Of a stretch of 64,000 nucleotides of DNA, positions 23,345-35,260 are shown in pieces; the stretch's first letter is position 1, and every line of letters begins with the position of its first letter. Position numbers and translations under genes: made by a program. The stretch covers positions 251,607,582 through 251,671,581 of the forward strand of contig CP136061.1 of NCBI GenBank assembly GCA_032622095.1, read 5' to 3'. The notes under the pieces are model-generated. The model worked only from the letters and a program-made list of their open reading frames with translations. It searched no databases and was not told where the DNA came from. The DNA comes from Siphonodentalium dalli. Its lineage: Eukaryota > Mollusca > Scaphopoda > Gadilida > Siphonodentaliidae.

Positions 23345-23700
23345 ACATATTATGGACTAATTCGGGTGCGAGAAACTGATAAGTTAGTACTCATTGGCTA
23401 TGCCATATGTGGGAATGTAGCATTCTACTAGCATCACCGAAAATCTCAAAGAAATCGACCATACCACTCCATAGATATCATCGTCTGAACTACGCTTAAT
23501 TGTACATATTTACATCTCGATTCGGGACGCAACTAACGCAAATTATTTCGCCATCGAAAGTCATTCCATTCAATTAATATATAATAATGACGGTGTGTTT
23601 ACTGTAAATTAGGATTAATATTCGTAAAAATAACTAATTTGAGCAAGATTATTCTCCATTTATATTTGATTACCAACCGGGGTGTTTCGCATCACTTCAA
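23345..23700 (-). mobile_element. Family I repeat, uninterrupted copy (I2)
   Basis: The reverse complement of the I1 landmarks in the same order: TGTAGCATTCTACTA-like block, TCTCGATTCGGGACGCAAC, then GGATTAATATTCGTAAAAAT and GAGCAAGATTATTCTCCA. It carries a single TTAA-containing word (GATTAATATTC) where I1 has a MITE. Confidence 0.75.
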
Positions 23701-24799
23701 GGAGAACAATTGCCCCAACTTACGTGACTTAAACTGTACTTTATATGAATAATATACACATGGGATTATGGCACAAGATGTTGAAACGTATAAAGCCCCT
23801 CTCCAAATGCTCAAGCTCCCCTCGGCACTCCTACAATCAAAATAATGAGGGCGATAATGCTCTACTGGGTTATCTATTTAGGCTCCTCAATTAACATTTC
23901 AATAAGTAGCATGTTTGCCTTCACTTATAGGTGCTGGTCAACTAATATATTCATAAAGACAACATCTCTGTTCACATTTGCTCAAAAAAGGAAGAATAAT
24001 TATTTTATGTTTTAATAATTCTGATTGTGACCATAAGCTTATGGTAAGAAATCTTTTTCACGAATACAGAGTTCTATAAATGTTTTCTATATATTAGTCC
24101 TGGAGACATGGGTCCCCTGGGTGGATTCAATGGGGTATACTCTCTGAAAAATGCAAGTTGTTTAAATTGTAACATAGATATGTAATTAGTTGATTTGATG
24201 TTCCTGACTTGTCCTCGTAATTAGATACCATCAACATTATGTGAAACATATAGACATTTAATGTGAAAAAATTAACAAATGAACAATTCCTGCGTAATGT
24301 CAGGTATCGGATATACACGGTAAGATACAGTGCGGTATATGAGGGGAACTTAATGTTGTTAGATGTCTAGAAGTACTGTAATCGTATTGTAAACCTGTGA
24401 ACTCAATCCGATTTATACAAGATAATAAACTAGGCTCACAAGAAGCTTACTCGGTGAGTGCTAGCTGATATGGAAAATTAAATATAAAATCGGAAATAGT
24501 GTGATCAAACAGCGGTGTTGGCAGTACGATAACAATACCTTCTTAATATTAAACCGTGAGTGATATCCTCCATGTTAAGCTAACACTATGAATGACTACT
24601 GCATCCTTGAATAGACTGTATTCGTACAAGTAAGCCGATATATAGAACATTATTTTAAGAAGAAACGGGCGCACGTGAGGTTTACACAATCTGAATAACG
24701 AGTTGTAGTAATTATACCAAATCAAATATAAGATGACATAATGCAGTGGTTAGACAGTCCATGAAAAACAAGACTGTTATACCAAAATATGATGGATCG

Positions 24800-25525
24800 T
24801 TTATCATATATGAAATGTTCAGATAATAAGTTCAGCAAACGACCATATCATCTAAACTTTCCCTCCTATCATTGAGAATAATTCTGCTCTTGTGTTATCT
24901 GTTTTTCTGTCTGCCGTCAACTTTTATTACCTGAACGCTCCTCCAAATGAATAATGGGGTGTCCTCATCAACAGCAAACCATACCATTCCAAATTCTATA
25001 CTTTCTTTTCCTCCCTAAAATCTATAATCTAATTTGATACATCCGTCATACGATTTCATACCTCTTTTCTATCTGAAACAAATCGCATTTCCTCTGTATC
25101 CTCACTAACACATTCAAGTTAATATTACGTTTATACTAACACCACCATCCTCCATAGTTCTACGTTAATACAAGAAAACTGAAATATCCTATCGTCACCC
25201 CCTTCCCACCACGCGTGCATATAATATAATCTCTTTCTCGACGAGCTTGTTATCAACACCTGATAACAAAGACTCATCCTTTGATATTGGCTGCTCCCGC
25301 GTGGTGGGATGGGGTAAATCATCCACGGAAACGACTCATATAAGCACATACGCTTGCTGTCGGATCCGATCCATGAAATCTTGATTCATCATATATTTGT
25401 AATTGTATATATAATGAAATTACATGGAATAAATACTGTTTAAACTAAAAAATGAATAATGGACTATTCTAATGTATATTTGTTCTAACTGAGTGGGACA
25501 AAGAAAAGTATAGAAAAGGTTAAAA
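24800..25525 (+). mobile_element. Family J repeat, split copy (J2)
   Basis: The left part at 24800-25000 (TTCAGATAATAAGTTCAG, TTTTTCTGTCTGCCGTCAAC, TTATTACCTGAACGCTCC) and the right part at 25440-25525 (AATGAATAATGGAC, AATGTATATTTGTTCTAA, GTATAGAAAAGGTTAA) are separated by about 440 bp of unrelated sequence. The ends of that inserted stretch are not clear. Confidence 0.5.
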
Positions 25526-25724
25526 AGGGTTTGTTGTTTGATTCTGTCCCTCATTTTGGACATTACATGAAGTTTAATGATAATCGGATGAGGGATGTGG
25601 CCTTTTGTCAAGTTAACCTAAAAGGACATTATGTGAGCCATGTATGGGCGATAATTGGCCATTTCAATGTGTCTATAATAATAACTGATTTTTTGGAGTT
25701 TGAAAGTGCGAAGTGTATTATCTC

Positions 25725-26025
25725 GATGTACATGATTGGTTATGTTAGGACCAAACATCAAGTAAGGGTGATCATGATTGGTTATGTCAGATCCAAACAC
25801 CAAGTAAGGGTGATCATGATTGGTTATGTTAGGTCCAGCATCAAGTAAGGGTGATCATGATTGGTTATGTTAGGTCCATACATCAAGTAAGGGTCGTCAT
25901 GATTGGTTATGTTAGGTCCATACATCAAGTAAGGGTCATCATGATTGGTTATGTTAGGTCCATACATCAAGTAAGGGTCATCATGATTGGTTATGTCAGG
26001 TCCAAACATCAAGTAAGGGTGATTT
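25725..26025 (+). repeat. Minisatellite, 42-bp unit, ~7 copies
   Basis: Units of CATCAAGTAAGGGTGATCAT plus GATTGGTTATGTTAGGTCCA. The length is a multiple of three and no stop falls in one frame on each strand, giving periodic 14-residue readouts on both strands. A 2-bp loss at about 25838 shifts the plus-strand frame. I regard the frames as by-products of the array. Confidence 0.9.
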
Positions 26026-26146
26026 TTATAACATTTTATCAAACGAACATTTGGCAGACCGAATTATTAATCATCATTGTGTATTTTAGGTGTAACACTG
26101 TGTGGTTAATGGATAATGACACCGTCTTGTGGGATATATTCTTTAA

Positions 26147-26365
26147 CCCTTTGAGTGCCAGGTCCGATTTTTGTATCAACCCATATACCCTGTGCCAATG
26201 CATTCTCTTATATATGCGAGTCGACCATGGGTCGCCTCGCATATATAAGAGAATGCATTGGCCTAACAAATTTTCATCATTTGTTATTTGCTTTTTAATT
26301 TTTTAGGGCCGATTTTACAGACAGTAAATTAGGGCCGATGAGATCGGCCCCTGGCACTGAAAGGG
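26147..26365 (+). mobile_element. Family C TTAA MITE
   Basis: Flanked by TTAA at 26143-26146 and 26366-26369, with ends CCCTTTGAGTGCCAGG and CCTGGCACTGAAAGGG. It carries only one core hairpin (26195-26262) after TACCCTGTGCC. The inner arms GGCCGATTTTACAG and GGGCCGATGAGATCGGCCCC differ from family B. The CCC start and TTAA sites again suggest piggyBac-type mobilisation. Confidence 0.85.
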
Positions 26366-26369
26366 TTAA

Positions 26370-26706
26370 CCCTTTACCCAACAAACCGGCCAAAACCGGC
26401 CAAATAAAGCTTCAACAGCCTAAAATATCTTCGGTCTGTCTCAATAGAACCATACAAATATGGATATCATTGGAACCGGCTCCTTGACCACATTGTGATA
26501 GTTACAGTTATGCCCTGTGCCAATGCATTCTCTTATATATGCGAGTCGACCATATGTCGCCTCGCATATATAAGAGAATGCATTGGCCTAAAACAAATCT
26601 TTTTTTAACACTTTTTACCATTTTTTATTACATTCTTTAACAATTTTATAATTTTTAATGTGTTAAGCCAATGCATTCTCTTATATATGAGAGGCGACCT
26701 AAAGGG
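26370..26706 (+). mobile_element. Family B TTAA MITE, deleted right half (B5)
   Basis: It starts CCCTTTACCCAACA immediately after the TTAA that also ends family C, and it ends AAAGGG followed by TTAA at 26707-26710. The second hairpin breaks off after GAGAGGCGACCT and jumps to the last bases of the terminus. Part of the right arm has therefore been deleted internally. Confidence 0.85.
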
Positions 26707-27403
26707 TTAATGTGGTATCATGATTTGTTGATGAAGTTGACCAGAAGTATCGATTATACATGTATTATCGATTATAGTTGTTCATGGTTGTAAACAGAAA
26801 CCCGTATAACGTCGTCCGTCTGGAATGAACCAACTCGGAAGTCTCTCTCGGATAAGATGAAGATAAGATGAAGACATAGAAAGTGGAATTCAAACACGAG
26901 TGAATATCTTATATTGGGATCTTGATATTTATATCATCCCGGGAACTTTGTAACGAATATATTTTCTAAGGAGCTGGGCTCTATGACTCATATAACTGAC
27001 TTCACATGTGGCCGAACACATGTGTGGATAAATTATTTTAATGCGTTCTGGTGTCCATTGCAAACTTGACCGCATTGTGATCGGCCGACCAGTGTTTGTG
27101 GGAGCCAATTTCATATGTATAGTGTAGATACTTCGGTAACCACTGCCCGATATATATATCGTTATATAACAGTCTGGAACTATACATGGATATGCCTGAA
27201 ATACGCATATTTATACCACGATCGCCTATCTTACTATATAAATAAAGCCATCTGTTTAAATTTTACATTTAATCAACACATGTTGATTAAACGTGCCTAC
27301 TGTTGATTAAACTTCGCAGAGTCGATTAAACTTTCTCCATACAATTTGAACGGAAAAGTGTTTATCCATCGCATTGTAACGATCGTGGCATAAACAAAAT
27401 ATA

Positions 27404-27495
27404 CGCATAGTGTTTCTGAATAACAAATTTAATCCACGAGTGGGATTGGCGATTTACACCACGTGGATTAAATTTGTTATTCAGAACACTATGCG
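27404..27495. repeat. Palindrome, ~40-bp arms
   Basis: CGCATAGTGTTTCTGAATAA with CAAATTTAATCCAC faces GTGGATTAAATTTG with TTATTCAGAACACTATGCG. The loop is about 15 bp. Three GTTGATTAAAC-like words precede it at 27287-27335. Confidence 0.9.
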
Positions 27496-27589
27496 GATAT
27501 TCTATATATAATAGATTGGTATGGACTTTGTGGGGTAATATGTGTTATTCCACAACACAACTTAAGAAATGCAAATCTATAAATAATAA

Positions 27590-27804
27590 ATTACAGGCTC
27601 GTGGACAAACGCAGAAGTTGCGATGCGAATCCGCCAGTAAGACCAATGTTGGAAGCAGTGAGCGATGAATACCACTCTGTCTTGATCAGCGATTATCTTA
27701 CTGAAGTACGCAAAAAGTACACTGACGCCTATATAGATTTTATGAAGGCAAATGAATTTAAGTTGTACGAGCTATTTAATTCTGGAGACGAGAAACAAAT
27801 ATGA
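27590..27804 (+). other. Possible terminal exon, unrecognised
   Basis: AAATTACAG just before 27597 could be a splice acceptor. The frame that follows reads a charged, helix-like stretch (YLTEVRKKYTDAYIDFMKAN) and ends with TGA at 27802-27804. The composition is more protein-like than other frames nearby, but I recognise no family. No AATAAA signal was verified close downstream. Confidence 0.25.
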
Positions 27805-28039
27805 AAGTCTCGCACTATATATCAAACATGCTGCTGAAATGATGTGACCACATCGGTGGCGTCTTCGTGCAGCCGGAGGGGAAATATGTGATGATTCGTT
27901 ATCTAGCACTAATTGGAATCACGTGTTATTCATTAAAATGATACGTTCTTTCTTCTAAGCTCATTTCATAGATGAATATCGTTCACATGCTATTAACTGT
28001 ATTATTTGTCATTGTCGCTTCTGTCATTTTTGTAAGGCG

Positions 28040-28290
28040 AGATGTTAACCTTTTCTATACTAAAGCATCATTGAAGAGTAGATATCCCTTAGGAAATGTT
28101 CAGATAATAAGTTCAAAAAACGATTGTTGAACTTATTATCTGAACTTTTCTCACCAATGAATAGCATTCCGTCTGCACTTTCTATTGTCTGTCGTCTGAT
28201 CAGATTTCCTTAGCAACCATCCAGATGAATAATATACCCTTCCAATGTACACTTCTCTGAATCATTGGGAGAATCCATTTAGTAGGAATG
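28040..28290 (+). mobile_element. Family J repeat (copy J3) with hairpin
   Basis: It begins with TTAACCTTTTCTATAC plus AAAGCATCATTGA, which is one monomer of the 45-bp satellite found at 56222-57990. It continues into GTTCAGATAATAAGTTCA and its mirror TGAACTTATTATCTGAAC (28097-28150). Later landmarks GAATAATATACCCTTCC and GGGAGAATCCATT match the 32940-33070 copy. Confidence 0.6.
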
Positions 28291-28835
28291 ATTAATAAAC
28301 TCTGTTTTTGGGGAGTGGAAATCCAAATCTGCGAAATGACGTCACGATGTTCCCAGTTTAACCTTGACAAGTTGACCTGCCCTAAACTACAAGACAGATT
28401 TAAGTCTCCTCGCTACGATGTCTGACCTCTGCCACCACATGTAAGGATTTCTTACGTTTTTACAGTGTTCATATTCTGTTGTTGGAAATTCATTCCGTAA
28501 TATTCTAACAAACCCAACTTCCTATATTACATCGAACAATTACCATATATTGTGATAGTATCTATAATCTAAATATATGCGATATTTGATGACAAAATAG
28601 TGCGGCGTCTGAATAAATCCACACGCGTTGTTTGTCGTATATCTATTCCCAGGTGTCTTCACCAAGAGGAGAATATAGCTAAAAGATTGACCCTGATTTA
28701 TTCAATCATTACAATATTTAGCACATTATCACACGGGTCAAGGCATTACGTCATACTTGTTCATAATAAAAATATGTCGTGGACTATATGAACACTCGTG
28801 TGTTTACTTTTTAACGGATATGTAACCATTTAACA

Positions 28836-30035
28836 GTCATTGTGATTGACCCCTCCCATGGCGCCTGACACAAAAAAATTACTATAGACGAGCATCATTT
28901 TTATCGCGCAACAACCCAATTATCGAAAACTCCCCACCACTGTTATCATTTCACGACTTCATATGTCCCCCTCCTGTCTTCTAGTTTCTAGTGGTATGTC
29001 TCCATTTCTTCTAAAAACCATTATTAGCAACCCCTCCCGTCAGACCTATACCCCTCCCTCACTTATTGGGGACGGGGTAATTAGCCAAAGAGGTAGACCC
29101 CGAAGCCACGACAAATAGTTTTCACGGCTGGCTCAACCGATTTAGTGGCTGGTTAGCTAGCTTAGCCGCACCAGTCGTGACGTTCGTGGCTGACAAAATA
29201 TGGCGGCTCAGCCGGCTGAGACGTTATCATTCAGCGTATTTTCGTTTCCGAAATGTTCCTAATCTCCGTTTGTTTTAGCATTTGTGGTGAACCCATAAAA
29301 TTCCAGACCACAGTAATCTTTTGATGTTGGGCTTTTCGATTATGGCGAAAATACACGAAGGACTGCCATGTATATACTGTGTAGTTTAATTCCCATCTAA
29401 TCGGTATATGTTACATTGGGACTTCTGTCGACTTCAGACTGCTATCATCACTGGTATCTTGCGATATATGGATGCATCATTGAATAATGAATCTGATAGT
29501 AATGATATATAATATTTCAAACTACGTGTATATTTTCTGTTCTCTTCTACAGGTTATGTGCACATATTGACAATGCCAACGAGATGTCTGAGACTGGGTC
29601 GTGTCGATATAAACAATTTATATTTTAACCCTTTCAATACCGAATGGATGCGCCCATTGAGATAGTCTATTCCACATTAAGGGACCCGGTGTTCTGATAA
29701 TATAACAACCATGCCGTGTCCATGCGAGTATATATGCCAATATTAGGCAATGCGGTTTAGTTCTTTGAGATTCACAGTACAGTTGTGCTTGAAATATAAG
29801 CCCATGCACACTGCTCAGTCATTTTACAATTCCGCGGCGGAGATTTTTTCATGTGGCTGGCGTTAGAGATAATATGGCTGGCGGCGGCCTGTGGCCAATA
29901 TGGCTGGCGGTGGCTTCGGGCTCTACAAAGAGGATACGACTTCATATAAGCCCTCGGGCTTGTTGTCTGATCCTCGTTTCCATACATTAACTATTCTATT
30001 TTGCATATATGTTTCATCTGTATATTATAGAACGA
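28836..30035 (+). repeat. Dispersed repeat S, copy split by an insertion (S1)
   Basis: 28836-29093 (ATTGACCCCTCCCATGG, GACGAGCATCATTTTTATC, CCCCTCCCTCAC) and 29926-30035 (GACTTCATATAAGCCCTCGG, TGATCCTCGTTTCCATAC) are contiguous in the second copy at 36517-37015. Here they are separated by the 832-bp element. The sequence may be the 3' end of a retroelement, but no coding evidence remains. Confidence 0.75.
29094..29925. mobile_element. hAT-like non-autonomous DNA transposon, 832 bp
   Basis: Flanked by an exact 8-bp direct repeat, CAAAGAGG (29086-29093 and 29926-29933). The termini are TAGACCCCGAAGCCAC and GTGGCTTCGGGCTCTA, inverted with one mismatch. The empty site, with one CAAAGAGG, is preserved in the paralogous repeat at 36871-36878. 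Eight-base target duplications and short inverted ends are typical of hAT elements. The interior has TGGCTGGC and GGCGGCTC words and a stray TTAACCCTTTC end at 29626, but no transposase. Confidence 0.82.
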
Positions 30036-30187
30036 CCTTCAAGTTAAATACTTCGAACGTACTGGCAGTGGTCAGACACCATAGTGAGGGGACTGAACTC
30101 TGAATTGCAGTATATGGGCCTATTCTAGGTTTTCGAATCGGTGTTACCTACATATGCCTTCAAACACTTGTAACCGTGCTACTGGCA

Positions 30188-30662
30188 ATTGCCTTCAAAC
30201 ACCTGTGTGATTGATTCTCGCGATATGATTGCATGCTATTTACAGACAAATTCCGGTAGCATCGCTACAGGTGGAACTACATATATTATACTTCACGCGT
30301 AGTTAGCTGTGGTATATAGATGCGTTTTATATGGTTGTTTCCGTTCAAATTCTGGCACCGTATCGCTTTCTACGACGAAAGGCTCACAAACCATACCGTG
30401 CAAACTTGCCAGTGTATGAAGTACCATGAACCCTTATGGTACGTTCACACACTGGCAACTTTGCACGTATTATGTGCAGGCATTTCGATACAGAAAGCTA
30501 TAATGTATCATAAAACGAGCGCAAATATGCATATATCATGCATCTGTACCACAGCTAATACATGAGAAGTAAAAACTGTGTTGTTCCACCTGTAGCGATA
30601 CCACCGCAATGTGGCTGTAAATGGCATGCACTAATCAGTCATACAGGTATCTGAAGGCAAAT
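30188..30662. mobile_element. Fold-back element (family L)
   Basis: The outer arms pair TTGCCTTCAAACACC, GCATGCTATTTACAG and GGTGGAAC with GTTCCACCTGTAGCG, CTGTAAATGGCATGC and GAAGGCAA. The centre is a second hairpin, TGCAAACTTGCCAGTGT...ACACTGGCAACTTTGCA (30399-30469). Half copies are seen at about 30745-30825 and 41375-41470. There is no convincing protein. Confidence 0.7.
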
Positions 30663-31375
30663 GTCAGTTACAATGTTCATGTGGAACAAATACATTTTAC
30701 TTCTGATCCTGTTAGCCTTGGTAAAGATTAATTGTGTACGCATGTTACCGTTCATATTCTGACACCACATGGTTGTCTATGATATACCAGGTAAACTTGT
30801 CAGCGTGTGAATGTAACATTATTGTAGATCTTGGTTTTAGATCGTATTCAGACCGATCTAAATCGAATGCTGCGCACATCCTCCATACCCCATCCACCCA
30901 CCCACACTTAGGGAGTTGTGGCCCCAGAGAACAAACGGCTTGCATTGTGCCTCTATAACTGTGGAGTGCGCCTACACTGAGTTAAATAAAGTATAGGAAT
31001 AGTACTCATAAAGAGTAAAGATTCATCCATATTTGTGAAAACATGGAAAAACAACAAGCACCACCAGAGGACATCGAATTGGAAGAGATTTTTGGCATAG
31101 AATATTTGGTTGGTTATCAAATAAAATGGAATAAAATTGTGTTTAACTTTATCATCTGGACTGGGGAGAGAAATGAATATGTGGTTTACGGTCTTAGTGA
31201 CAGTTATTCTTCGAATTGGGGCCTGCGATTCCATAGTTAGTTAGTCGTTCTATATCATCCGGTGATTCGTGTGGATCGGGATATATATATAATATCCCTC
31301 TGATTGTTGAGAACATGACATCGATATTGATAATGTTAACTACACGTGATGTGCGATAGTACTAAAATGTGAGTA

Positions 31376-31449
31376 CACATAATAGTGTTAAATGTGTGGT
31401 GAGTACACATAATAGTGTTAAATGTGAGTACATATAATAGTGTTAAATG
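31376..31449 (+). repeat. Short direct repeats, three copies
   Basis: The word GAGTACACATAATAGTGTTA plus AATG occurs three times with slight changes, the third reading GAGTACATATAATAG. Confidence 0.85.
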
Positions 31450-31609
31450 CTTGGCAGTTGTGACATGTTCCCACCTCAGACTCAATTTCGAATTATTTGA
31501 CACAAACTCGCGACTATTGTATGCAACCATTGAAGAACACCCTCGTGTTGCTGCGAATATTATGTGCATGGTTGAGAAACAATAACGCTTAATAAGTTAC
31601 TTGTTTTAT

Positions 31610-31930
31610 GGTGCCCACATCAGAATGAGCAATAGGGGATGCCACAGTGTCCTGGGCCTGCAAACACGGTGCCCTGCCTTGCTCACCGGAAGCTTATATA
31701 CTGCTAATGATGAACAGACAGTCTGCCGTCAGTGCAGTTTTAGCTGGTCCAAAATACAAATAGTATATATGAAATTGTAGAGAAAAATGGATTTTTTGTA
31801 TGGTGCCCACATCAGAATGAGCAATGGGGGGATGCCACCGTGTCATGTGCCCCCAAACAAGGTACCCGCCTTGCTCACCGGAAGCTTGTATTATGCTAAT
31901 GATGAACAGATAGTCTGCCGTCAGAGCATA
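31610..31930 (+). repeat. Direct duplication of a ~125-bp block
   Basis: ATGGTGCCCACATCAGAATG through CTCACCGGAAGCTT to AGTCTGCCGTCAG appears at about 31610-31732 and again at 31798-31924. About 65 bp of different sequence lies between them. Confidence 0.9.
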
Positions 31931-32189
31931 AAAAGATACGTGTGGGGTAACGTACAACTCAAAATATTGTATGTAAGACGTCCTGTAATGTGTATATTTG
32001 GTAATTGTAGTTTCGTATATAGTGTTTGTTTGAATATTTAATAAGGAGTTTTGTAAAACGCATCAGGATTGGTCTCGCTGTTATGGTCATACCCCATGAC
32101 CATTTATAATAATACTCCGTGCCCATATTTGGGGAGCTGACGTCATTGTGTTGGGGTAACCGAGCTTGATATTCATGTTTTATTATCTG

Positions 32190-32927
32190 AACATCATCAT
32201 CATCAATCTACAGGACAAGTCTTTTGACTTTTCGTCCCGGTAACGATTACATAATATTTAGTGACAATTTAACAAATAGCAGCTCGTCTGATAACCAGGT
32301 AATTAACAGTCTTCAAATTGATACTTCTTGCTGCTAGAACGAATCCAAATAAGTTTTAAATTCAGATAGATCAACTACCTCTACTATCATATCTGGCAGG
32401 GAGTTCCGTTCGTTAATCATGCACGCGTTGTGTGAATGAGAATTTCTTTATATTTTTGTTCACATTCTGTTCGTGTATTTTCAGTGAATGTCCTCGAGTT
32501 TTTGTATACGATCCTAGCTCTTTGGAATACATTATGTATATCTAGGTTGTAATTTCCTCTGAATAATTTTTATACCTCAATCAAATCACATCTGAACCTG
32601 CGATATTTGAGGCTCATATAAGATATAGTTTAACTAGTCGTTCTCTGTATGTTGCCATTTGGTGCCATAGCATTTTCGTCGTTTCCATTGAACCTTCTCC
32701 AATTTATCGATCTGATATTTTAAATGTGGACACCACACTGTATGGCAGTACTCCAACATAGGTATGACCATGCTGGCATGTAGTAATCGAAACGCGTATG
32801 GGTCTAGATAATTGAATGTTCTGTTAATGGTCCTAGTATGTGATGCTAGTATGTGGTATGCTTTATTACAAGCTGTGTTGATATGAACATCAAATTTGAG
32901 ATTATCGTCGATAGCAATGAAAAGCAT
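32190..32927 (-). pseudogene. Non-LTR retrotransposon 3' end (LINE relic)
   Basis: Reading the minus strand, an uninterrupted 97-codon frame (32634-32927) carries the end of a reverse transcriptase domain. It contains the signature MLEYCHTVWCPHLKYQIDKL, equivalent to the LVRPILEYA..VW.P block that follows the catalytic part in many LINEs. Degraded frames continue to a tail motif (DLSEFKTYLDSF near 32360). The copy ends at an (ATG)n-like tail, seen as CATCATCATCATCAATCTAC at 32193-32212 on the plus strand. The endonuclease and RT catalytic parts are missing (5' truncation). The same 3' sequence without coding part occurs at 40688-40738. It belongs near the CR1/L2/jockey group, but the exact clade is undetermined. 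Confidence 0.7.
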
Positions 32928-32939
32928 TCGCAGTCCTCT

Positions 32940-33070
32940 TGTATAGTCCGTTTTTCTGTCTATCGACTACTTTTATTACCTGAACACTCCTCCAAATTAA
33001 AATATACCGTTTCAACGTATACTTGTATAACTGAATGGGAGAATCCATTCAGTATATATAGGGTAGAATT
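32940..33070 (+). repeat. Family J fragment
   Basis: Shares TTTTTCTGTCTATCGAC, TTATTACCTGAACACTCCTC, AACGTATACTTGTATAACTG and GGGAGAATCCATT with the J copies at 24800, 28040 and 21060. It abuts the 5' truncation point of the LINE relic at 32190-32927. Confidence 0.6.
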
Positions 33071-33984
33071 AGAAGTAGTATTCCTACACTTTTGTTATTC
33101 CATTATATAATATTCCATTAAAGGCTGTATAAAATGATTAACATACGACCAGGGACAAGCTGCAAAACAGAGTTCAGTCCCCTCGCTACGCTATGTCTGG
33201 CCGCTGCCGGCATGTGTATTTTCTTAACTAAACCTAACATGTTTTATTCAAGTGTTTTGTCAGTTACAATTCATTCTGGCTTGACTAGACAATTTGCAAA
33301 TGAATATGGACAGTTCAGTTTCTCAGAATAATGCAGAATGGATTGTAACCTACAAAAGTCTCAAATAAATAAATATGCGATTTCTTCACAGTATGTGTAG
33401 GTGCTGGCAGCGGTAAGTCATGCATAGCAGGGTACTGAACTCTGCGCAGATCGTGGACCAGGCATAATAGCTCGAATATTATCCGCGATCACTATACTTT
33501 ACGGTAAATCTCCGGATGGCACTTTCTTAAATATCAAACGATATGTAATCAGGGTCCTCGAATATATAACGTTTGATGGTGAAATCTGAGCTCACGTGCC
33601 ACGCGTTGGTGTCAAATTGATTGGAATCGAGTATCATAAAGCACAAAAGCAAGGATCTGAGTTTGATCCCGAAATCATTGCATGCACTCGGTTGATTTGC
33701 TATTCTTCCGTTTCCCTAAAGTGCTGATTTCTCCGGGATTAGTTAAAGATCCACGGTCCTATTTCGAACCATTTAACTCCGACCCGCATGTGTTATATAC
33801 CATAAAATAATTAAATCCATCCCATAGCCCCATTAATAGGTATTGATGGCCATATATCGACTTTGAAATAAGGAAGTTTTAACCCGTTGGGATGTTTTGT
33901 TAGCCTAATAAACATTCCAAATATCGCTTCGTATAGCAACGTTCATAATTTAATATAGTTCACAATTCTCAAAAAATGGGCCCG

Positions 33985-34112
33985 AGGAGTCAGAGAAGAT
34001 GCGGCCTAAGCAGCGTGAGGTCACCAGAAGGTGAACATAGTTATGCCAGCACGCTGTTTGTGGTAGCGTCACAATATTAACCTTCTGGGGACCTCATCCT
34101 GAAAATGTCCGG
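33985..34112. repeat. Family M fold-back element, short copy (M2)
   Basis: AGCGTGAGGTCACCAGAAGG and CCTTCTGGGGACCTCATCC form inverted arms around GCCAGCACGCTGTTTGTGGT. This corresponds to one terminal hairpin of the copies at 18791 and 55568. Confidence 0.7.
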
Positions 34113-34284
34113 CACCATATTTTCATGGCCTGAAGCGACACATCCTCCCTATCAGTATAGTTTGTTGTATATGTTATCCTCTGATCCATTATAACACAAG
34201 ATATGGAGTATTGTTAATATCGTCACAATCCTTGTCGTCGTCGTCATCATCAGTGTCATTATCCGGCATCATCGTTACCAGGAC

Positions 34285-35260
34285 CAGGATCCTACGTCAC
34301 TAATGTAATATCTAAACCGTCGCTTCGGACGTCCAGGACCAGTAACACTACGTCACTAACGTAATCTCTAACCCTTCGCTTAAGACGTTAAGGACTAGAC
34401 TCGTCCCTGGCTCATATGTGAAACACTACGGCGCTATCGCTCTGTGACGTGCCCTCCAATAAGAGGCCAGTACAGACCATCGCCATCTTTACGTATATGA
34501 CGTCATTTGCGTCATCGATCCAAATATAACGACGGAGAGACAACAGAAACACTGGGATACCCCATCAAAACACAATACGTTGCCTCGTGTGTTCTGCGAA
34601 AATAGTTTACATATTTAAAATATCTATTCATAAATTCTAAGTAGGATATCAAAATAATATGTTTTGATAATCCCCCCCCCCCAGAGATCGGCAGAATCTA
34701 GTCAAATGTGGGTCTTTGAACACACCACACAAATCACTTCAACCAATCAGCTTGCACTGTTCTATTTTAGTCCCGGTCAGAATTCTGACCAGAGATCCAC
34801 AAAATGGCGATAGTCCGTACCGGTCTATAATAACGACGTCCAAAGCAGAGCGATGGCAAGGTTTATAGTCTGGGGACCAGTCAAGTTCAGGACCAAGTAC
34901 ATGTACCTACGTCACCAATGTAGTCTCTAAACCGTCGCTTCAGACGTTTAGGAACCTACGTCACCAATTTAGTCTCTAAACCGTCGCTTCAGACGTTTAG
35001 GAACCTACGTCACCAATTTAGTCTCTAAACCGTCGCTTCAGACGTTTAGGAACCTACGTCACTAATATAATCTCCAAACCGTCGCTTCAGACGTCCAAGA
35101 ACCTACGTCACCAATGTAGTCTCTAAACCGTCGCTTCAGACGTTCGGATGACGGCTGTCTGGAATCCATGCAGTGGATGAGCTAGATATGTGTTGCAGGA
35201 GTTACTGTACTTACGCCACTAATGTAATCACTAACCCGTCGCTTCAGACGTTCGGATAGC
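34285..35260 (+). repeat. Minisatellite, 49-bp unit, interrupted
   Basis: The core tandem at about 34898-35144 has five units running GTCGCTTCAGACGTTTAGGA, ACCTACGTCACCAATTTAG and TCTCTAAACC. Diverged single units lie at 34285-34390 and 35208-35255. Each unit contains CTACGTCAC and a CAGACGTT word. The TGACGTAG complement resembles a CRE/ATF half-site, but function is not implied. Confidence 0.88.

Noticed and set aside
29626-29700. Another TTAA MITE starting CCCTTTCAATACCGAATGG inside the hAT-like element
   Set aside because: Only one terminus is seen and no inverted partner with TTAA could be found nearby.
31043-31240. 65-codon frame beginning MEKQQAPPEDIELEEIF
   Set aside because: A superficial likeness to a chromodomain start, but the aromatic cage pattern is not there and both strands are open. 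Not supported.
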